DNA of 34,363 nucleotides from Mariprofundaceae bacterium (lineage in GTDB: Bacteria; Pseudomonadota; Zetaproteobacteria; Mariprofundales; Mariprofundaceae). The DNA lies in assembly GCA_030950925.1 (NCBI GenBank), contig JAUZQO010000023.1, positions 1-34,363 on the forward strand, in the 5' to 3' direction. The stretch's first letter is position 1. Every line of letters starts with the position of its first letter. A program made the position numbers and the translations under genes. Below, one piece after another: positions 8,219-17,712 of the stretch. Below the pieces are notes generated by a model that was given only the letters and a program-made list of their open reading frames with translations, did no database searches and was not told where the DNA came from.

Positions 8219-10041
8219 AAAATATCAGAACGGTCATGCCCTCGTTGATGTAAGCCCCACTGCTCTTGCACAAATTCAGGGCGAACCAAGCCACCCAAAG
8301 CTTGAGATGCTGCCAATGCTTTCACTTCATCTGCCAAATCAGAGCGCAACCAATGTTTAATCGGTGCCATAAACCCTTGTTTGGGGCGATAAACAACATC
8401 ACGTGGTAAATCATCACAGGCAATATCTTTCAACAACACTTTCAATTGCTCTTGCCACGGCAAGCCTTTGACCTTCCATTTTACAGGGACATTCACCATC
8501 AGATTCACCAAGTTGGTATCTAAAAATGGCGCGCGCAATTCCAAGCCATGTGCCATACTCATGCGATCACCCACCACCAATAAATCATCACTGATATAGC
8601 TTTGTATATCATACGCCATGGCTCCATTGACCACACCATAACGGGATAACAAACCGGACAAACCGCCATACACATCGCTGCTATTTTGCCAACGACGTGG
8701 CGCAACGCCGTCATCAGGAACTTGAAATACCTGATTCCAATCCGATTCAACCGTTCGTGTCCAAGCTTCATAGGCTTGCATAGCATCCATATTAAGACCT
8801 TGTAAAAAACGACGTAAACGCCCACGAATATTACGGCTGGAATCACTATCACCCCAACGATTCAATAATGATAAAAGCAAGGAACGTGCAGGCAAGCGTT
8901 GCAGGCGTTGATGCCACGCCATGCCCAAATAACGCGGATAACCGCCAAACAGCTCATCACCACCCACACCCGATAATGCCACATCCACATAAGGCTTGGC
9001 GGCCTGACTGATTAAATAGGTGGGCAGTGCTGCCGCATTGCTCACAGGTTGATCAAATGCACTTGCCAAATCATCCAAACATTGCAGGGCATCGTCATGG
9101 ACTTCAAGTGTTTGATGTTCACAGCCAAGGTGGTCAGCAACCTGTTGGGCAAATCTGCTTTCATCATAATCATCGCTTGCCCCTGTAAAGCGCACACAAA
9201 AACTATGCAAAGGTCTGGCACTTTGGCGCGCCAACATTGCAGCCATCAAAGAAGAATCAACACCACCTGATAAAAAAATACCCACGGGTTTATCCGCCAA
9301 CATCCGCAAAGAAAAAGCTTGCTCCAAATGCTGTTTGACATGGTTTTTTAAATCATCGCCCGATAGATGTAATGGTTCGGGTTCAGGAAGGAAAAAGTAA
9401 CGCCGAATCTGCAAACTTTCACCCTGCCGAAGCATGGCATAACAACCAGCTGGCAATTGAGAGACTTCTTGGTACATCGTCCGTGGTGCTTCCACCCGCA
9501 TCCGAATCAACACATCTTGCACAGCATGAATGTCAGGCGTGAGCGTAAAATCACCCTGTTCAAAGGCAGAGAGTGTCGATGCAAAACCCACGCGCCCTGC
9601 TTGTTCACACACAAACAAGGGCTTTTCACCCAAGGCATCCCGTCCAATCAAGACAATCTGTTGACGCACATCCCAAAGCACCATCGCAAACATGCCTTGC
9701 AACATGCTAAACATCGTTGCGCCATAACGTCGATAAAGATGTGGGAGAATTTCGGTATCACAATCAGACATCAATTGAACGCCGTCATTTTCCAATTGCT
9801 GGCGTAAATCAGGGTAGTTATAAATACAACCATTGAATACCACGACCACACCATCAATCTGCATGGGCTGGTGGCCGCGTGCATCCGCGCCCACAATGGC
9901 AAGGCGATGGTGAACCGCTGTAAACGATGAATCTTGATAATGCCCCTTATCATCAGGGCCGCGCTTTGCCACAGCCGATGCCATACGCTGGCATTCACTT
10001 AAACTTGGGTGCTGCCCCCATAGCGCAACAAAACCACACAC
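8164..10041 (-). CDS. asnB: Glutamine-hydrolysing asparagine synthetase-type amidotransferase
   Basis: A 625-residue AsnB-family protein. After GTG-initiated Met comes the nucleophile Cys2 (MCGFVALWGQ), opening a class II glutaminase domain. HHRLAIVG, FNGCIYNYPDL and CDTEILPHLYRRYG are its other conserved segments; the usual Glu of FNGEIYN is Cys here. The synthetase domain has the PP-loop FLSGGVDSSLMAAML at about residues 256-270 and SGVGGDELFGGYPRYLG. Family members either make asparagine or, in surface-polysaccharide loci, amidate sugar acids. The downstream pair of glycosyltransferases favours the second role, which is an inference. The GTG start directly follows the TAG of the RND gene, implying translational coupling. 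A YRPKQGFMAPIKHWLR segment near the C-terminus is also family-typical. Confidence 0.9.
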   Translation of the reverse strand: MCGFVALWGQHPSLSECQRMASAVAKRGPDDKGHYQDSSFTAVHHRLAIVGADARGHQPMQIDGVVVVFNGCIYNYPDLRQQLENDGVQLMSDCDTEILPHLYRRYGATMFSMLQGMFAMVLWDVRQQIVLIGRDALGEKPLFVCEQAGRVGFASTLSAFEQGDFTLTPDIHAVQDVLIRMRVEAPRTMYQEVSQLPAGCYAMLRQGESLQIRRYFFLPEPEPLHLSGDDLKNHVKQHLEQAFSLRMLADKPVGIFLSGGVDSSLMAAMLARQSARPLHSFCVRFTGASDDYDESRFAQQVADHLGCEHQTLEVHDDALQCLDDLASAFDQPVSNAAALPTYLISQAAKPYVDVALSGVGGDELFGGYPRYLGMAWHQRLQRLPARSLLLSLLNRWGDSDSSRNIRGRLRRFLQGLNMDAMQAYEAWTRTVESDWNQVFQVPDDGVAPRRWQNSSDVYGGLSGLLSRYGVVNGAMAYDIQSYISDDLLVVGDRMSMAHGLELRAPFLDTNLVNLMVNVPVKWKVKGLPWQEQLKVLLKDIACDDLPRDVVYRPKQGFMAPIKHWLRSDLADEVKALAASQALGGLVRPEFVQEQWGLHQRGHDRSDILWGLLLMNRWMQQRGWEF

Positions 10042-13000
10042 CTATGAATACTCGCGTCCAAGCATACGAAAGAACAACGTCCGTACATCCATGCCAATAC
10101 CCATGGCTGCGGGAATTGAAAACAAGGTAATGGCGGTGGAAAATAAGAGTCCCCATGATAATGCCAATGCCATGGGTGCAACAAAAGGATCAAAACCACC
10201 CCAGCCATAAGCAGTGGGTAAAAGCCCGACCACCGTCGTGATGGTGGTCAGTAACACCGCACGCAAACGGCGTTGACCACTGATGATAATGGCTTCTCGC
10301 CATGCCACACCTTCTTCCAATTGCCGTTGAATAAACACAGCCAACACCAGTGAAGCATTCACCACGACCCCTGTCAACGCCACAAAGCCCATCATGGCCA
10401 TAAACGATAACGGCTCACCGTGAACATAAAAACCAATCACAATACCAATCGCACCAAAGGGAATCGCCAACATCACCAAAAATGGATAGCTGATACGGTT
10501 GAACTGAATGGCCAAAATGACAAAAATACCAGCCAAGGCAAATACAAAGCTAAAAATCAACCCTTGCACCGATTCCTTGCTTCGTTCTTGCTCACCACCC
10601 AAGTGATAACGCACATCTTTGGCATCCTTGCCCAACCATTCATCCGTGCGTGCCATCACCTGTTCATTCAGTTCTTTGGAATTGATATGAATACGATCCA
10701 CTTCCGATGAAACATTGATAATCGGTAAACCATCTTTATGGCGAATACTGCCACTACCTGCGGTTTCTTCGATATGCGCCACACGCGATAAAGGCACCAT
10801 GCCACCCCGTCCATTGGGGATTTCTAAACGCATCAAGCTACTCAAATGACGCTGTGCTTTTTTAGGATAACGAATGGTCACATTCACTTCTTCTGTACCC
10901 TGTTTCAAGGTGGATACACGAAGGCCATCAAACGCAGCTTTGACATGCAGTGCCACTGTTTTCAAATCAATACCCGCATAGGCAGATTTGGCACGATCCA
11001 AGACAATATGTAACTCTTTTTGCCCAGGTTGCAAACCGCTTTCGATGGCCGTAGCACCTTCAATACCGTGTAGCATTTTTTCCAAACGTTGGGCAACCCG
11101 CACTTTAGCCGCTTCATCTGAACCGCTGATTTCCACTTCCAAGGCACGACCCACAGGAGGCCCTGATGATTTCATCGCAAAACTAATCTTCAAATCAGGA
11201 AATAAGGCTGGAATATCCTTTTCGATGCTGTCCATCACTTTATATGCAGATATATCCCGTTGGGTAAAATGCGTGAGAATCACGCGCACAAAGCCAAAAC
11301 GATCCCCCACTTGTTTCAAAGATTCCCGTTGGTCGGCACTGTTTTCACCTGCAATAATCGTGGTCGTTTCCAATATGCTCGGATCAATGCGTTGGCGTAC
11401 AGCTTTATCCAAAGCTAACAACTGCTTAAAGGTGTCGTCCAAGGTTGTGCCAATGGGTGCATTGACACGCAAGTAAAATTCACTTTCTGCACCGCCTGGA
11501 AACAATTGAAATTTCATCTGACTGGCAAGCAATGCCACAGATGCCAGTGCCAATAAGGTCAAAAGAATGGTTAAATAACGAAGTTTTACGGCCCATTGCA
11601 AGGCTTTTCCATACAATCGATTAAACCCATTAAATATTTTTCGCTCACGTGGATGTTTTTTAACATTGGCAATATCACGGATATGGTTGGGTAAAATAAA
11701 TAGGGCTTCCAATAGTGAAAAAGAGAGCAATACAATCACCACCACTGGAATCGAATAAATAAATTTTCCAATAATACCATCCATATACATCAAGGGTAAA
11801 AAGGCGACAATCGTGGTTAAAACAGTGGCCGTCACAGGCCCTGATAATTCATACGTGCCTTCAATAGTAGCCTGTTCGGGCGATAAACCGCGCTCCATGT
11901 GCCATGTTGCATTTTCACCAATGATAATGGCATCATCCACCATCAAACCCAATACCATGATAAAACCAAACATGGTCAAAAGGTTCAGCGTGACACCTGA
12001 AAAATACAACAGTGCCAAACCTGAAAAGAATACAATCGGTAAACCCCATGCGGTGGTAATGGCCACGGCAGGACGTAAAAATAAAAGTAAGGTCAGCAAA
12101 ACTAGACCCAAGCCAATCGCTCCATTGCCTGTCAATACACCCAAGCGTAAACGTGTCACCAAGGATAAATCTTGATACGTACGAACCTGCATGTGGTAAT
12201 GCTCAGGGATGGTATCCAAATAAGCGCGCACCCGATCCACCAAGGTAATAATATCTTCATTGCCTTTTTTCATGACAATAAAATTCACCGCAGGTTTGCC
12301 TTGCGCTGCCACCATGCGGTTGGATCGCTCCAGTGTATCTTCAATATCCGCCACATCTTTTAAGCGCAATGCTTGCCCCAAATCATTGGCACGAAGCACC
12401 AAATTCCCCGCATCTTCTGCGGATGTAAACTCACCTGTAATGCGAATAATTTGTTGCCCTTGCTTGGATTTTAAGCGTCCACCTGGTGCATTGATATTCC
12501 AACCCTGCACCAAACGCATGACATCATTGATGGATACACGGTATTGACGCATCTTTTTAGGTTTTAAGGTGATACGTATTTCTTCTTTGCGATCGCCTTG
12601 CACAAACGCATGCGACACACCTTTCAAATTCAAAATATCATCTTTGATATGGTTGCTGATACGTTTTAGCGCCAAACCGCTCACATCGCCAAAAATGGTA
12701 AACCCCAATACAGGCGCTTGTTCCGATTTAATTTCAGTAATCACTGGATCAGCAGGCAAATCCACAGGCAAAGAAGCCCGATTGATGGCTTGTTGAATAT
12801 CAGACACCAAGCGTGAGCGGTCTTTGTCATTCGGATCAACTCGAATGGTGATTTGCATACTTCCTGTAAAAGCTGTGGCATAAATTGTATCAATGCCATC
12901 AATACCCTTCAATTCACGTTCAATCGGGGTTAATAAAAGGTTTTCCACTTCTTCGGGGGACGTTCCAGGGTATGCAGCCGACACCAAAATCATATCAAAA

Positions 13001-13125
13001 TTGATATTGGGAAAGGCTTCGCGCTGAATATGTAGCGCAGCATAGCCACCCGCTGCCAACAACATCAACGATAACAAATTAACCAGCAAACCTCTGCGCA
13101 CAAAAAATGCAATCATTGATTTCAT
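10042..13125 (-). CDS. RND-family efflux permease, no adaptor gene nearby
   Basis: A 1027-residue AcrB-type inner-membrane transporter driven by proton motive force. The first helix is at about residues 12-32, followed by the porter domain opening REAFPNINFDMILVSAAYPG. Helices resume near residue 325 and include the proton-relay pair in GLMVDDAIIIGEN (Asp397-Asp398). The second half repeats the layout. In the helix matching AcrB TM10 the sequence is LTGVVVNASLVLAVFI, with Asn where AcrB has Lys940. RND branches with GVVVN here are common, so this marks a subfamily rather than a defect. AGGAG lies 8 bp before the start. No membrane-fusion or outer-membrane partner is in the window. Its place between a sugar kinase and an amidotransferase hints at lipid, glycan or drug export, but the substrate is unknown. 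Confidence 0.9.
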   Translation of the reverse strand: MKSMIAFFVRRGLLVNLLSLMLLAAGGYAALHIQREAFPNINFDMILVSAAYPGTSPEEVENLLLTPIERELKGIDGIDTIYATAFTGSMQITIRVDPNDKDRSRLVSDIQQAINRASLPVDLPADPVITEIKSEQAPVLGFTIFGDVSGLALKRISNHIKDDILNLKGVSHAFVQGDRKEEIRITLKPKKMRQYRVSINDVMRLVQGWNINAPGGRLKSKQGQQIIRITGEFTSAEDAGNLVLRANDLGQALRLKDVADIEDTLERSNRMVAAQGKPAVNFIVMKKGNEDIITLVDRVRAYLDTIPEHYHMQVRTYQDLSLVTRLRLGVLTGNGAIGLGLVLLTLLLFLRPAVAITTAWGLPIVFFSGLALLYFSGVTLNLLTMFGFIMVLGLMVDDAIIIGENATWHMERGLSPEQATIEGTYELSGPVTATVLTTIVAFLPLMYMDGIIGKFIYSIPVVVIVLLSFSLLEALFILPNHIRDIANVKKHPRERKIFNGFNRLYGKALQWAVKLRYLTILLTLLALASVALLASQMKFQLFPGGAESEFYLRVNAPIGTTLDDTFKQLLALDKAVRQRIDPSILETTTIIAGENSADQRESLKQVGDRFGFVRVILTHFTQRDISAYKVMDSIEKDIPALFPDLKISFAMKSSGPPVGRALEVEISGSDEAAKVRVAQRLEKMLHGIEGATAIESGLQPGQKELHIVLDRAKSAYAGIDLKTVALHVKAAFDGLRVSTLKQGTEEVNVTIRYPKKAQRHLSSLMRLEIPNGRGGMVPLSRVAHIEETAGSGSIRHKDGLPIINVSSEVDRIHINSKELNEQVMARTDEWLGKDAKDVRYHLGGEQERSKESVQGLIFSFVFALAGIFVILAIQFNRISYPFLVMLAIPFGAIGIVIGFYVHGEPLSFMAMMGFVALTGVVVNASLVLAVFIQRQLEEGVAWREAIIISGQRRLRAVLLTTITTVVGLLPTAYGWGGFDPFVAPMALALSWGLLFSTAITLFSIPAAMGIGMDVRTLFFRMLGREYS

Positions 13126-13135
13126 CAGTGTTCTC

Positions 13136-14104
13136 CTAGGTTAACAAACAGGTCACGGATTCTGGTAAGTTCAAACCCTTGATTTCATCGTTGATATGCT
13201 GCTTGGTCAGAGGTATTTCATCCAAAAACTGCTGTTTACTATCACGGTATGCCAAGCGTGAAAAAATCCCCAAAGCTTTCAAATGCCTCTGAAAAGCAGT
13301 CAGTCGCACACAAGCATGCCAATGTTTCACATCTGTGAAATTTAATTTTAATGGTTGAGGAAGTCCTTCAAAAAAGATGCGACTCCAAGCGAAACGCAAG
13401 CTTTCAGGGTAATTTTGATAACAATCATACAATAAAGAAGCCAAGTCATAAGTCACGGGACCCATCACCGCATCTTGAAAATCAATCATACCCAAAGGCA
13501 ACCCATCGGGGGGTAACATCAAGTTACGGCTATGGAAATCCAAGTGAACAGGTACACGAGGCAAACTTGCCAAGGTTTTCAGGGAAGGAAGCAAACCTTG
13601 ATGAAAAGCATGGCGTTGTTCTTGAGTGGTAACAACACCCTGCACCTTGGGCAAATACCAATCCAAATACAAATCACATTCCCGTTGCATTCTTGCGATA
13701 TCAAATAAAGGTAAATTCACATGCACTTGAGCCGCTTGCAATACATGCAACTGTTGTAACGCATCCGAAAATAACGGCTCTAAATCCATGCCTTTCTGAC
13801 GGCAAACTGCCCAAGTATCATCAGCAAAATCTTCCAACAGCAAGAAACCTTGCTTTATATCCAGTGCCATACGTTGAGGCACGCGCAGCCCTGCTTTTGA
13901 CAACCAAGCTTGAACATCTAAAAAAGGTTCAATGCTTTCTTTATCTGGTGGGGCATCCATCAATACCCATGTTTCTTTTTCACTGCTTACACGAAAATAA
14001 CGGCGAAAAGAGGCATCACCTGCCAAAAGTTGCATTGAAAAACTTGGTAGATCCTGGGTTTTTAACCATGAAAGTGCTTGCGATGCCCGTGGATCATGAT
14101 TCAT
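13136..14104 (-). CDS. amgK: Aminoglycoside-phosphotransferase-fold kinase, AmgK-like
   Basis: A 322-residue kinase of the APH fold. QLLAGDASFRRYFRV near residue 25 matches the nucleotide-binding start of AmgK proteins. WVLMDAPPDKESIEPFLDVQ, then VHLDFHSRNLMLPPDG (catalytic Asp, Brenner-type motif, residues 186-201), then GMIDFQDAVMGPVTYDLASL (metal-binding Asp) follow. AmgK phosphorylates the anomeric carbon of N-acetylmuramate and N-acetylglucosamine in the cell-wall recycling route that bypasses fosfomycin-sensitive steps. Its usual partner MurU is not adjacent and tsaE, a common neighbour, is 3.6 kb away in another cluster, so the exact substrate is inferred. Its ATG overlaps the SPOR gene stop (14101-14104) and the RND gene follows 10 bp later. 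Confidence 0.75.
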   Translation of the reverse strand: MNHDPRASQALSWLKTQDLPSFSMQLLAGDASFRRYFRVSSEKETWVLMDAPPDKESIEPFLDVQAWLSKAGLRVPQRMALDIKQGFLLLEDFADDTWAVCRQKGMDLEPLFSDALQQLHVLQAAQVHVNLPLFDIARMQRECDLYLDWYLPKVQGVVTTQEQRHAFHQGLLPSLKTLASLPRVPVHLDFHSRNLMLPPDGLPLGMIDFQDAVMGPVTYDLASLLYDCYQNYPESLRFAWSRIFFEGLPQPLKLNFTDVKHWHACVRLTAFQRHLKALGIFSRLAYRDSKQQFLDEIPLTKQHINDEIKGLNLPESVTCLLT

Positions 14105-14856
14105 CGCTTGACAACCAAACCCGTCACATGAATGTCATCTTTTAGCTTCAACAATGCTTTCATAGCTTGTTTCTTATCCATATAATTCCCTGTATAAACA
14201 CGATACCATGTCCCTAGCTTTGGCAGTTGGACTTCTTGAATACGCGTCTTTACAGACTTTGCATCCATTTTTTGTGTAAACACCGCCGCATCCAAGTCTT
14301 TCTGAAACGATGCCAACTGAATTTGATAGTATTGTTGAACAACCATGACTGTCTTCTTCACATGGCTTGGGTTGGCGAATAAAACAGCTTGCACAGCTTC
14401 AGTCTTCTTTGTTCCAAGTATGGGTTGTTGCTCTATTTCTTGATGAATCATATCCCGAATTTTCAATATTTCAGGCGATAATTTTTGTTTCTCTTTGCCT
14501 TGATGCAACGCCGATGGTGTCACCGATTGATGGGGTAAATCATTATAAAACATCAAATCCCCTACTTGTGTCATCGAAACTTCATCAGCTTTATGACGCT
14601 GCTTTGCCACCAACCTTAAATTCTCCAGTTCATTTTTTTGTTTTTGAATCAAGGCTTGTAAACGCGCTTTATCTTGGCTGGAAGCAATCTCAGCACCTTG
14701 ATCTCGCCCCAACCAAAAGCCACCCGAAAAAGCAGCCATGAGTACCACTACAGACAAACCAATCAATAAAACAATGGTGGTTTGACGAACAGGACGTTCA
14801 TCTTGAACACTCTCATCTACAACTGCTTCAATACGGGCAAAATCTCTACCTGCCAT
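14101..14856 (-). CDS. Membrane-anchored SPOR-domain protein
   Basis: A 251-residue bitopic protein. A short cytoplasmic N-terminus is followed by one transmembrane helix at about residues 25-48 (TTIVLLIGLSVVVLMAAFSG). A Gln/Lys-rich, probably coiled periplasmic region comes next, and a C-terminal SPOR domain starts near residue 172 (YYQIQLASFQKDLDAAVF ... GTWYRVYTGNYMDKKQAMKA). SPOR domains bind glycan strands lacking stem peptides, which are abundant at division septa. SPOR genes directly behind argS are seen in many proteobacteria. Here argS ends 26 bp upstream, and the kinase gene overlaps the end. It is probably a FtsN- or DedD-like cell-wall factor, though the exact role cannot be assigned. 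Confidence 0.85.
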   Translation of the reverse strand: MAGRDFARIEAVVDESVQDERPVRQTTIVLLIGLSVVVLMAAFSGGFWLGRDQGAEIASSQDKARLQALIQKQKNELENLRLVAKQRHKADEVSMTQVGDLMFYNDLPHQSVTPSALHQGKEKQKLSPEILKIRDMIHQEIEQQPILGTKKTEAVQAVLFANPSHVKKTVMVVQQYYQIQLASFQKDLDAAVFTQKMDAKSVKTRIQEVQLPKLGTWYRVYTGNYMDKKQAMKALLKLKDDIHVTGLVVKR

Positions 14857-14882
14857 CGTTAATGACTCAACATTTTCATCGT

Positions 14883-16589
14883 TTACATCCGTTCAGGTGC
14901 CGATACACCCAACAGAAATAAAGCATTAAAAATCACTTGTTTCACCGAACGCACCAATAACAAACGTGCTTGCGTTAAATTTTCATCCTCAGTGACCACA
15001 CGATGTTTATGATAAAAGCTATGGAAATCAGCGGCTAGCTTCATCACATAAGTTGCCACACGGTAGGCTTCCAAACGATCCGCAGCCACAGCCAAAACAT
15101 CACCATAACTCAACATATTGGCAATCAGTTGTTGTTCTTCATCGGCAATAAGCAGGGATAAATCCACCGTATTGGGTGATAATAGAGGCACACCCTCTGC
15201 TTCAGATTTTCTTAAAATGGCGGCCACCCGTGCATGAGCATATTGCACATAATACACAGGATTTTCGCTGCTTTTTTCTTTGGCTTCTTCCAAATCAAAA
15301 TCAAACTGACTTTCGACGCGACGGGTCATGAAATTAAAACGTACGGCATCAGAACCGACTTCATCCACCACTTCGCGCAAGGTCACAAAGGTTCCTGCCC
15401 GCTTGGACATTTTCACAGGTTTACCATCACGGGTTAAATTCACCATCTGGATCAACAAAACATCAGGTTGATCTTCACGCTGCGTCAAGGCTTTCATGGC
15501 CGCACGCACACGGGTCACATAGCCACCATGATCTGCGCCCCAAATATCAATCATGCGATCAAAACCACGTTGAAATTTGTTTTCATGATAGGCAATATCC
15601 GCAGCAAAATAGGTGGCTGTTCCATCTTTTTTTGCCAAAGGACGATCCACATCATCACCAAAATCAGTCGTTCTAAACAACCATTGTTCAACAGGCTTAT
15701 AATCTTTGATTTCCTTGCCTTTGGGTGGGGGAAGTGTACCCAAATAAACCGTGCCATTATCTTTTAAGCGTTGAATAAGTTCCTGTACTTTGCCTGACTC
15801 ATGCAGTTTTTTTTCAGAGAAGTAGCTATCAAATTGAATATTCATGGCTTTTAAATCATCGCCAATCATGCGCATATTGGCAGCGACACTTTGCTCATTC
15901 AACCAAGCCAGACGCTTGGCTTCACCCCATGATTCTAAGCTTGAAAAATCATGAATGAGCAATAGTTCACGTGCAATATCAATAATATAATCACCGGGAT
16001 ATGCCGATTCAGGCCACTGAATACTTTGCCCTTGCAACTCACACATACGCAACCAAACAGAATTTGCCAACACACCAATTTGTGTGCCCGCATCATTGAT
16101 ATAATATTCACGATGAACCTTAAAACCGCGCGCACTTAACAAGCGACCCAAAGCATCGCCCACGACAGCACCACGACCATGCCCAACATGCATCGGACCT
16201 GTCGGGTTGGCGGAAACAAACTCCAAACATACATGGGGGGCATCATCAAGCACGGGTAATTGTCCATAAAGTTCAGCTTCCGATAAAATCTTTTTCAAAA
16301 CTTCAGCTTCACATGCTTTTTGTAAACGAATATTGATAAATCCTGGGCCTGCAATCATGGTTTCATCCACAGCATCAGGCCATGCAATCATGGCTAAAAT
16401 CTTCTCTGCAACGTAACGTGGGTTCATCTTCAACACACTGGCCAAAGGCATCGCAACATTGCATGCATAATCACCATGTTCTTTCATTTTAGGGCGGCTC
16501 AGTTTGACCTCTATGGATCGTGCATCCGTCACATCTTTTAACAAATCATCCACTGCATCTTGCAATGCTTGTTCGAGTGCTTGTTTCAC
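14883..16589 (-). CDS. argS: Arginyl-tRNA synthetase
   Basis: Class I synthetase charging tRNA-Arg in the cytosol, 568 residues. An N-terminal tRNA D-loop-binding domain comes first (SRPKMKEHGDYACNVAM). The HIGH-type motif is HVGHGR at 134-139, within FVSANPTGPMHVGHGRGAVV. The catalytic core includes DIWGADHGGYVTR, and a canonical KMSKR occurs at 393-397, which not all ArgRS have. The anticodon-binding helical domain ends ALFLLGVSAPERM. The start is GTG at 16589 (MKQALEQALQ) with GGAG 5 bp upstream. It is the first gene of the seven-gene run to 5862, so the envelope genes behind it may be transcribed with a housekeeping gene. Confidence 0.97.
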   Translation of the reverse strand: MKQALEQALQDAVDDLLKDVTDARSIEVKLSRPKMKEHGDYACNVAMPLASVLKMNPRYVAEKILAMIAWPDAVDETMIAGPGFINIRLQKACEAEVLKKILSEAELYGQLPVLDDAPHVCLEFVSANPTGPMHVGHGRGAVVGDALGRLLSARGFKVHREYYINDAGTQIGVLANSVWLRMCELQGQSIQWPESAYPGDYIIDIARELLLIHDFSSLESWGEAKRLAWLNEQSVAANMRMIGDDLKAMNIQFDSYFSEKKLHESGKVQELIQRLKDNGTVYLGTLPPPKGKEIKDYKPVEQWLFRTTDFGDDVDRPLAKKDGTATYFAADIAYHENKFQRGFDRMIDIWGADHGGYVTRVRAAMKALTQREDQPDVLLIQMVNLTRDGKPVKMSKRAGTFVTLREVVDEVGSDAVRFNFMTRRVESQFDFDLEEAKEKSSENPVYYVQYAHARVAAILRKSEAEGVPLLSPNTVDLSLLIADEEQQLIANMLSYGDVLAVAADRLEAYRVATYVMKLAADFHSFYHKHRVVTEDENLTQARLLLVRSVKQVIFNALFLLGVSAPERM

Positions 16590-16673
16590 AATAACTCCAA
16601 ATTTTTTATTTTTTCGAATGCTACATATCCATAAGCATTCATCACTATCAAAAATTATGAAATTTAGAGGAAA

Positions 16674-16727
16674 TATAGTGGTTCTAGTATGAAACTACCT
16701 TGCCATTCCCGAAATATTCTGTCGGGC
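16674..16727. repeat. Intergenic palindromic repeat, copy D (partial)
   Basis: It begins TATAGTGGTTCTAGTATGAA, matching the terminal repeat of copies B, E and F, and retains one hairpin, CCCGAAATATTCTGTCGGG. The second hairpin and far end are missing. It lies in the 169-bp gap between the M23 peptidase stop and argS start, where the argS promoter would be expected; I cannot pick -35/-10 boxes with confidence. Confidence 0.6.
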
Positions 16728-16758
16728 ATCAACGGAAAAACATGAAGCCTCCCTATCG

Positions 16759-17691
16759 TTATACATGAGGTAAAAAAGGCTGAGGATTAATCGCTTTACC
16801 AAATCGTAGGACTTCAAAATGTAAATGAGGTCCTGTCGAACGCCCCACAGAACCAATCCGACCAATCATTTGAGCATCTTTCACAAGATCACCCACTTTT
16901 ACCACCGCTGATGACATGTGCGCATAACGGGTGCGATAGCCATAACCGTGTTCAATTTCGATCAGATAACCATAACCTCTCATTTGACCTGAAAAAACCA
17001 CAACCCCCCGACTCGCTGACAAGACTGGTGAACCAAAGCGATTGGCAATATCAACACCTTTATGCATCGCAAGTTGACCTGTAAAAGGATCATCTCGCAT
17101 GCCAAAGTGAGAGCTCAACCAGCCACCTTCTGTTGGCCAAGCATGCGGCCTTGCAACCTTCTCTTCTCGATCACCTTGCAGCAACATATCAATGGCAACC
17201 AGTTGTGCATCCAGATGGGTTAGCTGTGTGTTCATCGAGAGCATGCGTTGACTCAAATCCTGAGAATCCAAGTGAGCCACAGGAATCCGAGGGCCCCCCA
17301 TGGCTGGCACTGCATCAAAATCAAAACTATTTTGATTCATTTTGGATACTTTCACCAAGTGCTTGCCCAAAGCATCCAAACGTGCCATACGTGCTTTTAG
17401 CTCACCCAAACTACGTGTATAAACTGCAACTTTCTCATGCTCTACATCCAGTTGAGATTGCATATTTAAATAATCATTTTTTTGATGGGTATGCAGCAAA
17501 GTTAACGTTTGTTTCGACTTTTCCAATGCCAAAGAAAGTCGTTCTGCCTGATAAGCGCTGTACACACCCCAAGCACCCAAACAGCTCAACAACAAAAGCA
17601 GCAGTACTGATAATAACAACCAAGTTTTTTGAATACGATAACTGTGAACAGGTCCTGAATCTGGCACCAGCATCAAGGAAAAGTGTTTCAC
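16759..17691 (-). CDS. Membrane-anchored M23 (LytM) peptidoglycan endopeptidase
   Basis: A 310-residue periplasmic-facing zinc peptidase. One transmembrane helix at about residues 23-44 (TWLLLSVLLLLLLSCLG) is followed by a heptad-rich region (about 45-115). The M23 domain comes last, from WLSSHFGMRDDPFTGQLAMH. Zinc ligands are all present: His210 and Asp214 in HKGVDIA, and the HLHFE motif at 289-293. So unlike EnvC-type activators this protein should be catalytic. Substrate is expected to be peptide cross-links of murein. It lies 21 bp after tsaE in the same direction. The N-terminus (MKHFSLMLVPDSGPVHSYRI) resembles other M23 proteins of this layout in proteobacteria. Confidence 0.9.
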   Translation of the reverse strand: MKHFSLMLVPDSGPVHSYRIQKTWLLLSVLLLLLLSCLGAWGVYSAYQAERLSLALEKSKQTLTLLHTHQKNDYLNMQSQLDVEHEKVAVYTRSLGELKARMARLDALGKHLVKVSKMNQNSFDFDAVPAMGGPRIPVAHLDSQDLSQRMLSMNTQLTHLDAQLVAIDMLLQGDREEKVARPHAWPTEGGWLSSHFGMRDDPFTGQLAMHKGVDIANRFGSPVLSASRGVVVFSGQMRGYGYLIEIEHGYGYRTRYAHMSSAVVKVGDLVKDAQMIGRIGSVGRSTGPHLHFEVLRFGKAINPQPFLPHV

Positions 17692-17712
17692 AATGCGTAT
17701 CCTCTCATTTCT

